NCBI RefSeq assembly: GCF_028290625.1 | Contig: NZ_JAQGJM010000024.1 | Location: 1-64,000, forward strand | DNA: 64,000 nucleotides | Direction: 5' to 3' | DNA from: Devosia sp. | GTDB lineage: Bacteria > Pseudomonadota > Alphaproteobacteria > Rhizobiales > Devosiaceae | Shown here: positions 17,679 to 26,386 of the stretch, in pieces | How the letters are laid out: each line of letters begins with the position of its first letter | Position numbering within the stretch: the stretch's first letter is position 1 | The notes under the pieces: generated by a model | What the model was told of the DNA's origin: nothing | Database searches by the model: none | The model's input: the letters and a program-made list of their open reading frames with translations, nothing else | Position numbers and translations under genes: made by a program

Positions 17679-18514
17679 ATGCTCATCCTCCGTGCGGAGG
17701 AGCGCATCGAAACGCCCGAAGACACCAGGAACAGGCCGATGAACAGCAGCACGATGGCCACCACCGGCGAGCCGATCCAGATGTATTTGCCGCCGAGCAG
17801 GGCCTGATAATTGATGGCCCAGTAGATCATGGTGCCGAGCGTCGCCTGCTGGGCGCTGGAGAGCCCGATGACGGCCAGCGCGCTTTCCGTCGAAATGCCC
17901 ACCAGCACGGTGTTGATGAAGTTGGCGGCCGACCAGCCGGCGATATAGGGGAAGATGTGACGCACCAGAATGCGCACGCTGGATTCCCCGGAAAACCAGG
18001 CGACATTGACGAATTCGCGCTCGCGCATGGTGAGCGCGACGGCCCGGACCTGACGCGCCGGATAGGGCCAGTTGAACAGCACCAAAGCCAGTCCGACGAT
18101 CGGCAGGGCCAATTGCCCACCGAACAATGCCGCCATGAGAATCAGGATCGGGAGTGTCGGGATGCAGAGCAGTGCATCCATGAAGAAGGACAACACCCGA
18201 TCGAGCCAGCCACCGGCATAGCCAGCAGCAAGACCGAGAAACACCCCGATCACCGTCGAAAAGCCAGCGACGATCAGGCCGAGGATCAGCGAATTGCGCA
18301 GGGCATAGGTCAGCAGCCAGAACACGTCCTGGCCAAGGCTGGTGGTGCCAAGCCAATGGGCGGCACTGGGGTTTTGGTTGCGCGGTGCGGTGTACCACAC
18401 CAGCGGATCGCCGGGCGCAAACCACGGCAGGATAGCGCCGAAGATGATGAAGACGATGACCAGGACCACACCGAGATAGAGCCGGAACGGGGCATCAGCG
18501 AAGAATTTTGCCAT
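17675..18514 (-). CDS. ABC transporter permease, DppC type
   Basis: A 279-residue membrane protein. The segment HWLGTTSLGQDVFWLLTYALRNSLILG is the diagnostic periplasmic loop and helix start of DppC/OppC. The coupling loop TMREREFVNVAWFSGESSVRI lies near residues 150-170. Four further hydrophobic segments follow. It is 4 bases from the DppB-type gene upstream. Confidence 0.9.
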   Translation of the reverse strand: MAKFFADAPFRLYLGVVLVIVFIIFGAILPWFAPGDPLVWYTAPRNQNPSAAHWLGTTSLGQDVFWLLTYALRNSLILGLIVAGFSTVIGVFLGLAAGYAGGWLDRVLSFFMDALLCIPTLPILILMAALFGGQLALPIVGLALVLFNWPYPARQVRAVALTMREREFVNVAWFSGESSVRILVRHIFPYIAGWSAANFINTVLVGISTESALAVIGLSSAQQATLGTMIYWAINYQALLGGKYIWIGSPVVAIVLLFIGLFLVSSGVSMRSSARRMSI

Positions 18515-18518
18515 GATG

Positions 18519-19517
18519 CTACCTGTGCCGGATGCGGGGATCGAGAAGCGGGTAGATCAGGTCGATGATCATGGTGGCGGTGGCCACGGCGATGACCGAC
18601 AGGCTGATCGTCCCCATGAGCAGGTTGAAGTCGCCCTGCAGCACGGCGGTGTAGATCAAGAGACCAAGTCCCGGATAATCGAAGAGGATTTCGGTGATCA
18701 GCGAGCCGTTGAACATCAGCCCGATCTGCAACGCCAGAAAGGTGATCTGCGGCAGGATGGCGTTGGGCAGCACGTAGCGCGACAGGATGCGCGCGTCGCC
18801 CAGCCCTTTGAGGCGGGCATAGCGCACGAACTCTTCTTCCTTGAGCGCGGTGGTCTGCGCCTTGACGCTGATCACCCACCAGCCGAACACCACGATGACG
18901 ATCGACATGGCCGGCAGGAACGAGTTCCACACCACGCTGGTGATCAGTTCCCAACTCCACGGCGCGCCGCGGATGGTGGTGGTCAGCGGGAAGATTTTCC
19001 AGATGTAGGAAAACAGGATCGAGAGCAACAGAGCCAGAATGTAGTACGGAATCGGATAGAGGCAGATGGCGATGCCTTCCATGACGCGCGAGCTGGTGCT
19101 GTTGGGCTTCCAGCCCGAGAGCAAGCCGACGAAATTGCCCAACACCCATGCGATCAAAGTCGACGTCAGCAGCAGCCCGAAGGTCCATGGCAGGGCGTTA
19201 CGGATCAGCTCCATCACCGGGGTGGGATACATCGACAGCGACGGCCCGAAATCGGCGGTCAGGACGATGCGCTTGATGAAGGCGCCGTATTGATCCCAGA
19301 GCGAGCCATCCAGCCCGAACGTATCGGCCAGCGACTGGCGCAGCGCATCGACCTGCGCCGCATCCATATAGGCGCCCTGGGAGGCGACCTTGGCCAACAT
19401 GGCTTCGACTGGGTCGGTGGGACCCAGCCGCGGCACAAAGAACAGCACCGTCAGCGCGAAGATGACCACGAGGATGTAGACCACCAGCCGCCCAGCGATA
19501 TAGCGGAGCAGGTTCAT
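18519..19517 (-). CDS. ABC transporter permease, DppB type
   Basis: A 332-residue membrane protein with the DppB N-terminus (YIAGRLVVYILVVIFALTVLFF) and a PTDPVEA variant of the PGDP motif. The coupling loop ALKEEEFVRYARLKGLGDARI is near residues 225-245, and the FDYPGLGLLIY element lies near the C-terminus. The start codon shares a base with the stop of the GH172 gene, so the glycosidase and importer are made together. Confidence 0.9.
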   Translation of the reverse strand: MNLLRYIAGRLVVYILVVIFALTVLFFVPRLGPTDPVEAMLAKVASQGAYMDAAQVDALRQSLADTFGLDGSLWDQYGAFIKRIVLTADFGPSLSMYPTPVMELIRNALPWTFGLLLTSTLIAWVLGNFVGLLSGWKPNSTSSRVMEGIAICLYPIPYYILALLLSILFSYIWKIFPLTTTIRGAPWSWELITSVVWNSFLPAMSIVIVVFGWWVISVKAQTTALKEEEFVRYARLKGLGDARILSRYVLPNAILPQITFLALQIGLMFNGSLITEILFDYPGLGLLIYTAVLQGDFNLLMGTISLSVIAVATATMIIDLIYPLLDPRIRHR

Positions 19518-20632
19518 CAGATGACTTCGAGATAATCGCGGTCGGCGAGTTCGGGGAAGGGCGCGGTCGGCAGCGTCTGGTACCAGAAGGCAGTCGAGGC
19601 GATGTCGTCCTGCAGCGGCAGGTAGCGGCGGTCCTTTTTCTCCGTACGCCAGCCCAGCGCCTGTATCGTCACCCGCAGGTCATCGTCGAAGCGGATCGGG
19701 TCCGTGATGTGCCAGCGATACATGCCGAAGCGCATCTGGCTCTGGTAGACCCCATCGGGCCGGAGCACCTGCGGCAGACCGGCATAAGGCGTGGTGAACT
19801 CGCGATAGCGGCTGTCCATGGTGTCATCCACCACCCCGCCATCGAAATTATAGGCGCCGCAGAAATAGTCCTCAGTGCCGGTGCCGCAGATGGTGGGAAA
19901 TTGCGCATCCCCATCCATGAAGAACTTGATCTCGCCCTCGCCCCACCAGCCGGCATTTTTGACGCCCCAGGCCATATAGGTGCCCACATATTGGCCCTTG
20001 CCCTTCACGCCTTCGAGGATGGTGTAATCCTCTTTGAACGGCAGCGGATTGGTGCGGCGGAACTGGGCGTGGAAATAGGCCGCGTCCTCGGGCACCTCGG
20101 TCAGCGCGTAGTTGATCTGGTAATAGATGATGCCGAAATCGGTCGGATCGCGGTTTTCGATTTCGATGCGTGCCCGCTTGCGGAACGGCATCTGCCAATA
20201 GCAATTGAAGGCGCGGCCGGGATTGACGCAGACCGCCAGCGAGGTCACCTGCGCAAACCGGTTCCAGCCCGAGCAGAAGAAATCCCCAATCGGTGCCACC
20301 ACCGAGGGGTGTTCCTGGTCGTCCCAATAGATGCGCAGGATCAGGTCGCGCCAGCGCAGATTGGCCGTGGTCAGCCATATCTGCTGGATGGCGCCCGGCC
20401 CCTCGATATCGGCCAGCACCCGCGTCTCGCCGGGCTCGATCCGGATCGAGGGCGATACTTTCCAGCCCTGCCCCAGCCCGCGGGCGCAATTGGCCCCGGT
20501 GCCTTCGGTGGCCATGCCCCCTTTCCCCTTTTCCCCGGAGAAGTTCTCCGGCGATATTGAGCGGGTCTTGGCGTCCGAGAGTCTGTAGAGATTGCCGAGA
20601 GAGAGATCGAGGCCGGAAAAGGGGGCGTTCAT
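19517..20632 (-). CDS. DUF2961 / GH172-family glycoside hydrolase
   Basis: A 371-residue protein with no signal peptide, so it probably acts in the cytoplasm. The hallmark GTGTEDYFCGAYNF of DUF2961, now glycoside hydrolase family GH172, is near residue 245 with its conserved Glu. Other family segments are GGMATEGTGANCARGLGQGW (about 37-56) and INYALTEVPEDAAYFHAQF. Known GH172 enzymes act on alpha-fructofuranosides (difructose anhydride) or alpha-D-arabinofuranosides; I cannot tell which applies. It is the first gene of an importer operon under a LacI-controlled divergent promoter, which suggests import of an oligosaccharide followed by intracellular cleavage. A longer frame to 20746 reads as non-coding. 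Confidence 0.85.
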   Translation of the reverse strand: MNAPFSGLDLSLGNLYRLSDAKTRSISPENFSGEKGKGGMATEGTGANCARGLGQGWKVSPSIRIEPGETRVLADIEGPGAIQQIWLTTANLRWRDLILRIYWDDQEHPSVVAPIGDFFCSGWNRFAQVTSLAVCVNPGRAFNCYWQMPFRKRARIEIENRDPTDFGIIYYQINYALTEVPEDAAYFHAQFRRTNPLPFKEDYTILEGVKGKGQYVGTYMAWGVKNAGWWGEGEIKFFMDGDAQFPTICGTGTEDYFCGAYNFDGGVVDDTMDSRYREFTTPYAGLPQVLRPDGVYQSQMRFGMYRWHITDPIRFDDDLRVTIQALGWRTEKKDRRYLPLQDDIASTAFWYQTLPTAPFPELADRDYLEVI

Positions 20633-20988
20633 CTGATGTTCCGTATGAAGCGGGCAAAGTGCAGCCGATCGCGAACACGGCGCGCACCGAGCCACGGCAT
20701 GCGCAAAACTGGACCGTCCCCGGCGCATGACGCGCGGGCTCGGCATCTCGTGATTTTGGCGAAAAATTGGCTAGAGGCGCGGCTACGCGCTGTCGTTGAT
20801 TGTCTGCAATTGCTCTCTCCCGAATGGCCTGCGCGCCGCCGGCTTATGTGCCAGTTCAAGCGTGCTGCAACCCACTACGTGCGACCGGAACCCGTTCGAC
20901 AACCTCAGCATAGCAAGCAAATCCGGTTTTGCAAATGCATTCACAAATCAATTTGCAAACCGATTTTCTCAGTGGTAGCGATCCATTC
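20633..20988. promoter_or_regulatory. Divergent promoter region between GH172 operon and lacI-type gene
   Basis: 356 bases with no convincing gene. The right half carries the operator described at 20924-20962. The left half holds only short shadow frames. Confidence 0.6.
20924..20962. promoter_or_regulatory. Candidate LacI-family operator
   Basis: CGGTTTTGCAAAT (20924-20936) and ATTTGCAAACCG (20951-20962) are inverted copies differing by a single extra T. Both carry TTTGCAAA, the A/T-flanked central CG/GC-type palindrome of LacI-family sites. They lie 27 bases upstream of the regulator's start, between two divergent units, so autoregulation plus control of the GH172 operon is likely. Confidence 0.65.
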
Positions 20989-21993
20989 ATGACGACGATC
21001 TCAAAAGTTGCCGAGCGTGCCGGCGTGTCGCGCACCACCGTTTCGCACGTGCTCAACCACGCCGATCGCGTATCGCCGCACCTGCGGGAGCGCGTTCTGG
21101 CGGCCGTGGAGGAGCTGGGCTATTCGCCCAATCCGCAGGCGCAGAGCTTACGCACGGGCCGCACCAATATCGTGGCCCTGCTCATCCCCGATATTCTCAA
21201 TCCGTTCTATACCGAGCTGGTCAAGACGGCGCAGGTGGAGCTCGAGGCGATCGGGCTCGACACCATGATCTTCAATTCCGACGTGCCCGGCGGGCACCCG
21301 CAGGAGCACAACCGCGAATACCTGCGCCAGATTCGCAACAAGCGGGTGGATGGCCTGATCGTGGGCAATTTCGCCCTGCACCGCATGCACGATGTGCTGT
21401 TCAAGCTGGATATGCCCACGGTGTTCATCGGCGACCTGCCCAATCAGGCGGTCGACAATGTGAAGGCGGATGATTTCGGCGGCGGGGCAGCCATGGGCCG
21501 ATACCTGGTCGGCAAGGGGCATCGGCGCATCGCCCACGTGACTGGGCCATCCTACTTTTCCGAAGCCATGGCTCGGGCGGACGGCTTCGAACAAGGCACG
21601 GCGGATGGGGGGGCTCCCTCCGACCCTACGCTGCGCTACGAGGGCACCTATCTGGCCCCGTCAGGCGAACAGGCCGTCGACTGGCTGGTCGAGAACCATC
21701 GCGGGAAAATGCCCAGCGCGATCTTTTTCGCCAATTACCTGATGGCCAATGCGGGGCTGGCGCGGCTTTACGACCACGGCCTATCGGTGCCGGGGGATAT
21801 TGCGGTTGCGTCATTCGGCAATCAGCCGGAAATGCGCTATGCCCGCCCTACCCTGACCCGCGTCGGTGTCGCCCCGTCTGCCCTGGCGCATCGCGCCAGC
21901 ATCATGCTGATCGAGCGGCTGAACGGCACCTATAGCGGGGACCCACGCAGCGAAATCCTGCAATGCGAACTGCTGGCGCTGGACAGCGCCTGA
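20989..21993 (+). CDS. LacI-family transcriptional regulator
   Basis: A 334-residue repressor. The N-terminal TISKVAERAGVSRTTVSHVLNHADRVS is the LacI helix-turn-helix and the hinge follows at about residues 45-60. The periplasmic-binding-protein-like effector domain begins at NIVALLIPDILNPFY. I start it at the ATG at 20989; an earlier TTG would run through the operator. The likely inducer is a sugar from the GH172 substrate. The C-terminal dimer region is intact. Confidence 0.92.
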   Translation: MTTISKVAERAGVSRTTVSHVLNHADRVSPHLRERVLAAVEELGYSPNPQAQSLRTGRTNIVALLIPDILNPFYTELVKTAQVELEAIGLDTMIFNSDVPGGHPQEHNREYLRQIRNKRVDGLIVGNFALHRMHDVLFKLDMPTVFIGDLPNQAVDNVKADDFGGGAAMGRYLVGKGHRRIAHVTGPSYFSEAMARADGFEQGTADGGAPSDPTLRYEGTYLAPSGEQAVDWLVENHRGKMPSAIFFANYLMANAGLARLYDHGLSVPGDIAVASFGNQPEMRYARPTLTRVGVAPSALAHRASIMLIERLNGTYSGDPRSEILQCELLALDSA

Positions 21994-22000
21994 GCAGGTC

Positions 22001-23401
22001 TCATTCGTATGCCAGGGCGGTAGCAAGGGCGCGGATGCCAGGCCGGATATTGCTCTCCGACACGGTGCTGAACCCGACCAGAAGAGTGGTCGAGGCCGGA
22101 CCGGTTGCGATGAAATGGTGCGTGAGCATGCTCACCGCGAGACCCATTCGCGCCGCCACTGAAGCAAACTTTTCCTCATCGTAGTGGCGGGGCACGGTCA
22201 CCGAGGCATGAAGGCCGGCCGCAATGCCGGTCACGGTGGCATCGGGCATGAACTCGGCCAGCGCATTGATCAGCATCTGCCGTCGCCGCCGATACTGCAG
22301 TCGCATCCGCCGCAGGTGCCGATCGTATTCTCCGCTGGTGATGAGCACGGCCAATGCATGCTGATCGATGCGGCTTACGCCATAATCGCTTATCCGCTGC
22401 TCTGCCTGGAGGTCTTCCAGCAGGCGATGTGGAACCACCAGCCAGCCGAGCCGCAACGCCGGAGCCAGTGCCTTGCTTGCCGTTCCTGCATAGACGACGG
22501 TGTTCGGATCGAGACCTTGCAGCGCGGCTACCGGCCGCCGGTCATAGCGAAACTCGGCATCGTAGTCGTCTTCGAGTACGAAGCCGTTGCGCTCCCGCAG
22601 CCAGGCCAGCAAGTTGTGCCGCCGCTCGGGGCTCAGCACCACGCCGGTCGGGTACTGGTGCGATGGCGTGACGAGGGCCGCCGCTACAGTGGTCGAGGTC
22701 ACCTTTTCGATATCGATACCGAACGCGTCGACGGGGACTTTGACCAGCTCCAGACCGGCGGCGATCAGTGCCGCCAGGTTCGTGTGCCCAGGATCCTCGA
22801 TCGCCATGGCGGCGACGCCCACCTTGCGGAGCGCGCGGGCAAACAGGCTGCGGCTGGCTTCGAAGCCACCGGTAACGACGATCTGGTCGGGAGTGGCGAT
22901 CACGCCGCGAACCCGGCCCAGATAATCCGCCAGAGCCACGCGTAGCGGCAGCACGCCGTGACGGTCGCCATAACCGAAGTCGTTGGGCTCCATCTGCGCC
23001 AGCGCCTTGCCCGTCGCCTTGAGCCAAAGAGATTTTGGAAACGAGGTCAGGTCGGGCAGGCCGATGCGAAAGTCATAGCGAAGGAGCGGCGCGGCGGCGG
23101 GCTTTGCGGCTGCTGCCAACGGCGCCTGCGGATCGCTGTTGCTGGCTGCGGTAACAACCGGCAGCGCGCCCTGCCGGATGGCGAGATAGCCCTCTGCGGC
23201 AAGCTGCGCATAGGCCTCGCTCACCAGTGGCCGCGAAACGGCCAGTTGTCGCGACAGCTCGCGGGAGGATGGCAGGACCACCCCGGTCTTGAGGGAACCG
23301 GCGCGGATGGCCTCACGGAGCTGTGTTTCGATCTGCGCTCGAAGCGTCGCGGGGTGATCGCGGTTGAGGCCGATGAGGAGCTCTGTCTGTCGACTGGTCA
23401 A
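22001..23401 (-). CDS. MocR/PdxR-type GntR-aminotransferase regulator
   Basis: A 466-residue chimera of a GntR winged helix and a fold-type-I aminotransferase domain. I chose a TTG start at 23401 because GGAGGAA lies 7 bases upstream; the in-frame ATG at 23449 has no site. The winged helix spans about residues 14-80 (LPSSRELSRQLAVSRPLVSEAY). The PLP-binding lysine is K310 in AGTASKALAPALRLG, and FVLEDDYDAEFRYD is the usual family segment. Such regulators sense PLP or PLP adducts of amino compounds. It is divergent from the small DUF1127-like gene, which may be a target. Confidence 0.9.
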   Translation of the reverse strand: MTSRQTELLIGLNRDHPATLRAQIETQLREAIRAGSLKTGVVLPSSRELSRQLAVSRPLVSEAYAQLAAEGYLAIRQGALPVVTAASNSDPQAPLAAAAKPAAAPLLRYDFRIGLPDLTSFPKSLWLKATGKALAQMEPNDFGYGDRHGVLPLRVALADYLGRVRGVIATPDQIVVTGGFEASRSLFARALRKVGVAAMAIEDPGHTNLAALIAAGLELVKVPVDAFGIDIEKVTSTTVAAALVTPSHQYPTGVVLSPERRHNLLAWLRERNGFVLEDDYDAEFRYDRRPVAALQGLDPNTVVYAGTASKALAPALRLGWLVVPHRLLEDLQAEQRISDYGVSRIDQHALAVLITSGEYDRHLRRMRLQYRRRRQMLINALAEFMPDATVTGIAAGLHASVTVPRHYDEEKFASVAARMGLAVSMLTHHFIATGPASTTLLVGFSTVSESNIRPGIRALATALAYE

Positions 23402-23414
23402 GTCATTTCCTCCG

Positions 23415-23441
23415 AACTGGACATTGAGAGTATAGCCAGTT
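23415..23441. promoter_or_regulatory. Candidate MocR operator
   Basis: AACTGG (23415-23420) and CCAGTT (23436-23441) form an inverted repeat with a 15-base spacer, just upstream of the TTG start of the MocR gene and facing the divergent gene. The first copy reads CTGGACATT, similar to the CTGGAC core reported for the MocR regulator TauR. Confidence 0.4.
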
Positions 23442-23493
23442 GCGCGCAATTTGTCTGCGAAGTCAGGAAACGATGACAGGAAGGATTGCCGTG

Positions 23494-23817
23494 ATGAGCA
23501 CCTTGCAGTTGATCTTCGATAGAGTACGCTTCGCCTTCGCCCGCCACAGGAAGCAGAGAACGGCCTTGCAGGACCTCATGCGCCTTAGTCCCGCAAAGCT
23601 CGATGACCTCGGCATCGACGCCTTCGCCCTGCACGAAGCCCTGGCGTCACCCCGCCGGCAGGAGCAACCGGACGCTCACTTTGCGGCCATCGGCGTCGAC
23701 CAGCATCGGCTGGCCATTGCCGCGGGCGAAGTGTTGGGGAGGCCCAGCCCGAAAATGCAGCTCAGCGAGGGCGACCCGAAGCTGTTCATGCCGTGGATGG
23801 CGCTGCAGGATCAGTGA
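23494..23817 (+). CDS. Small DUF1127-like protein
   Basis: A 107-residue protein, started at the ATG at 23494 with GGAAGG upstream. Residues ~16-50 (RHRKQRTALQDLMRLSPAKLDDLGI) match the Arg-rich helix and L-x-x-L-x-D-x-G-I pattern of DUF1127 proteins. In other alphaproteobacteria these are small RNA-binding or stress- and phosphate-linked proteins. The remaining 55 residues are outside that domain and not recognisable. It lies divergent to the MocR gene. Confidence 0.65.
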   Translation: MSTLQLIFDRVRFAFARHRKQRTALQDLMRLSPAKLDDLGIDAFALHEALASPRRQEQPDAHFAAIGVDQHRLAIAAGEVLGRPSPKMQLSEGDPKLFMPWMALQDQ

Positions 23818-23856
23818 TAGGTGGCGGGATAGCCGCCGCGTTGATTGAATGGGATC

Positions 23857-24279
23857 ATGAGCACCACAACGGTCACCGTGACGGCAGAGGCGACACCGGA
23901 CGAACTGGCGGCAATCGCCGGTGGGCTGACGGCGTTCAACGAAGCCGATGTCGGCCCATCGGGGCGGGTTGCTCTCATCGTGCTAGTGCGCGACGAGAAC
24001 GGCGCCATTGTGGGCGGCATTTCGGGATATACGGCCTGGGGCTGGCTCTATGTGCAATGGCTGTGGATCGCTGAAGCACAGCGCGGGCGGGGCATGGCCG
24101 GGCAAATGCTCGGGGCGGCCGAGGCCGAAGCGCGACAGCGTGGCTGTCACGGCGCCTATATCGATACCTTCAACCCGGTGGCGCTGAGGGCCTATCAGCG
24201 GCAGGGCTACGTGCCGTTCGGGGAACTTGCGAATTTCCCTCCCGGCCGCGCCCGCACCTTCTTGCAGAAGGCGCTCTAG
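23857..24279 (+). CDS. GNAT-family N-acetyltransferase
   Basis: A 140-residue acetyltransferase. The core is complete: strand [21 protein letters not shown], then the acetyl-CoA site [26 protein letters not shown] (about residues 70-95, Q-R-G-R-G-M pattern), then [24 protein letters not shown], the usual NPxAxxxYxxxGF ending. The substrate is unknown. Its stop overlaps that of the convergent anmK by 4 bases. Confidence 0.85.
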   Translation: MSTTTVTVTAEATPDELAAIAGGLTAFNEADVGPSGRVALIVLVRDENGAIVGGISGYTAWGWLYVQWLWIAEAQRGRGMAGQMLGAAEAEARQRGCHGAYIDTFNPVALRAYQRQGYVPFGELANFPPGRARTFLQKAL

Positions 24280-25397
24280 CCCGCGATACGACCGCCCTGC
24301 AATGGATGGGGCACGCCGGTGGTGGATGGGAAGCTGATCGCCAGGCCGCGGATGACGCGGACGGCGAGGAAGGCGAAGCATTCCGCCTCGATAGCATCGC
24401 CGCGCCAGCCGACCGCTTCGGCGGGGACCACCTCGACGTTCGCACGGGTCGCCAGCATGGCCATGATCGCCGGATTGTGTCGGCCGCCGCCGCAGACTAC
24501 GAGTTTTTTGGGCCGCTGCGGTAGCAGGTCGAGCGCCTTGCCGACAGCACTGGTGGTGAAGGCGGTCAGCGTCGCGGCGCCATCCGCCGGGCCGAGGCCA
24601 TCGGCCATGGTGGACAGGAAGTCGAAGCGATCGAGCGACTTTGGATAGGGCGCCGAAAGGTATGGGTGCTTGAGCAATTCCTTGAGGCGGGGCTCGTCGA
24701 CTTCGCCGCGCAGAGCCAGTTGGCCATTGCGATCCATCTCCCCCAGCCCGAGGTCCTTGATGAAATCGTTGATCGGCGCATTGGCGGGGCCGGCATCGAA
24801 CGCGATGAGCGTATCGGCACCATCCCACCAGGTGACGTTGGCGACGCCGCCCAGATTGAGTACGGCGGTATCGCCCTTGGCGTCGAGACCCCGCAACAGC
24901 GCCTGATGATAGATCGCGGCCAGTGGCGCGCCCTGCCCGCCCGCCTGCACATCGGCGGTACGGAAATCGTAGGCGACCTTGACGCCGAGTAGGCGATGCA
25001 TCAGTTCGCCATCGCCGAGCTGGCGGGTGGCACCGATGCGGCCCGGCTGCGGGGCGCGGTGCAGCACGGACTGGCCGTGGAAACCGACCACGCCGATATC
25101 CGCCATGGTCATGCCGTTGGCCTCGACCAGTTGACGCACGGCCGCAGACTGCGCGCGGGTCAGCGCCTCCCCGGCCTCGGCAAAAATGGCGGGATCGGCA
25201 CCCTCGAAGTTCCATTTTCGTGCCTGGGCCAGGGTGTCCTCGAGCAAGCGGCGGATCGATGGGGAATAGGGCGCCAGCGTGAAGGGGCCGAAGCTTTCCA
25301 CGCGCTCGCCATCGGTCTTGAGCATGGCGACATCGATATTGCCATCGAGCACAGTGCCGGTCATCAGGCCGACGGTCCAGATCGGGTCCATAATCAT
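24276..25397 (-). CDS. anmK: Anhydro-N-acetylmuramic acid kinase (AnmK)
   Basis: Opens the 1,6-anhydro ring of anhydroMurNAc and phosphorylates it with ATP, giving MurNAc-6-phosphate, the MurQ substrate. The 373-residue protein has the sugar-kinase fold. It shows [18 protein letters not shown] at the N-terminus (the AnmK phosphate-1 motif, usually M-S-G-T-S-x-D-G), [37 protein letters not shown] and [14 protein letters not shown], and [16 protein letters not shown]. The ATG overlaps the upstream hydrolase stop (ATGA). It is the last gene of the leftward muropeptide-type operon; murQ lies 12 kb away in the divergent unit. Confidence 0.93.
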   Translation of the reverse strand: MIMDPIWTVGLMTGTVLDGNIDVAMLKTDGERVESFGPFTLAPYSPSIRRLLEDTLAQARKWNFEGADPAIFAEAGEALTRAQSAAVRQLVEANGMTMADIGVVGFHGQSVLHRAPQPGRIGATRQLGDGELMHRLLGVKVAYDFRTADVQAGGQGAPLAAIYHQALLRGLDAKGDTAVLNLGGVANVTWWDGADTLIAFDAGPANAPINDFIKDLGLGEMDRNGQLALRGEVDEPRLKELLKHPYLSAPYPKSLDRFDFLSTMADGLGPADGAATLTAFTTSAVGKALDLLPQRPKKLVVCGGGRHNPAIMAMLATRANVEVVPAEAVGWRGDAIEAECFAFLAVRVIRGLAISFPSTTGVPHPLQGGRIAG

Positions 25398-26386
25398 TGC
25401 TCCGCGTTGATGAGATCGCCGACTGCACGGCGCAAAGCGACAATGCCGCTATCGAAATGACGGGTGGGGTGGACGCGGTTGGTCAGCAGCGTCCAGGCGC
25501 GGCCATTGGCGAAATCGATCCACAGGCCGGTGCCGGTGAAGCCGGTATGGCCGATAGTGTCGGGCGAGCAGTTATCGCCCCCGGACCAGCCATCGTAGGA
25601 GCGCTCCCAGCCATGGGTGCGGCGGCCCGATATCGTGGTGCGGATAAGCGGCGACGCTGCCCCGCCCAGCAAGCCTTGCGCGAAATCAAGCACCGAACCC
25701 ACCGGCCCAAACAGTCCGGCATGGCCCGACCCTTGCAATGCAAAACAGTTTTCGTCATGCACCTCGCCCACCACGACGCGGTTGCGCCAGGGGTCGAACT
25801 CCGTCGCCGCTGCCTGCGCCGGGTCGGCGGACCAGGCGAAGCCCGGTCCCGGGTCCATCTGACGAATGGTCTTGCCCTCGATACGCTCCAACGCGATACC
25901 CAGCAGGATGAAATTGATATCGGAATAGACGGCGGGACCCGCCGGCCATTCGTGCTGCAATACGAAGGCGCGGAGCAGGTTCGGGTCGGTGCCGTAGGTG
26001 TAGAGCGGGAACACGCCGGGGAACGGTGTCTGATGCCCGAGGCATTGGCGAAAGGTGATTTTCCGCTCCCAATTATCCACATTGTACTGGCGGAAATCAG
26101 GGATCACCGAGATCAACGGCGCGTCGAGGTCGATCCGGCCGGCCTCCGCATGCGCGAGGATACGCTGGGTGGTGAAGATGACCTTGGTCAGCGAGGCGAG
26201 GTCGAACCAGGTGTCTTCCGTCATCGCGCGCGGCGTCGGCACAAGTTGAGCCGATCCGACGACGCGGGTCGCGCGCGCGCCGCTGGCGTCAACGAGGCCG
26301 AGAATACCGCCGGGAATGCGCTGGGCTTCGACCGAAACTTGCAATGGCGCGAAGGCGCGGTCGATGATGGCTTCAACTAAACTCAT
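25394..26386 (-). CDS. Serine beta-lactamase-like hydrolase, candidate N-acetylmuramyl amidase (AmiE-like)
   Basis: A 330-residue class C beta-lactamase/S12-fold protein. The SxxK motif is SLTK (S65, K68), the second motif is YSD at 154-156 (commonly YxN), and the third is HTG at 280-282 (in place of KTG). There is no signal peptide, so it is probably cytoplasmic and not a drug-resistance beta-lactamase. In Bacillus subtilis a hydrolase of this fold (YbbE/AmiE) removes stem peptides from MurNAc beside nagZ and murQ. The position here, between a Dpp-type importer and anmK with 4-base overlaps on both sides, supports the same role by inference. An esterase or other amidase remains possible. Confidence 0.75.
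   Translation of the reverse strand: MSLVEAIIDRAFAPLQVSVEAQRIPGGILGLVDASGARATRVVGSAQLVPTPRAMTEDTWFDLASLTKVIFTTQRILAHAEAGRIDLDAPLISVIPDFRQYNVDNWERKITFRQCLGHQTPFPGVFPLYTYGTDPNLLRAFVLQHEWPAGPAVYSDINFILLGIALERIEGKTIRQMDPGPGFAWSADPAQAAATEFDPWRNRVVVGEVHDENCFALQGSGHAGLFGPVGSVLDFAQGLLGGAASPLIRTTISGRRTHGWERSYDGWSGGDNCSPDTIGHTGFTGTGLWIDFANGRAWTLLTNRVHPTRHFDSGIVALRRAVGDLINAEQ

Noticed and set aside
16854-18425. A 523-residue fusion reading of the OppD-type ATPase
   Set aside because: The N-terminal half is an out-of-frame shadow of the permease gene; the ATPase starts at 17678 in an ATGA overlap.
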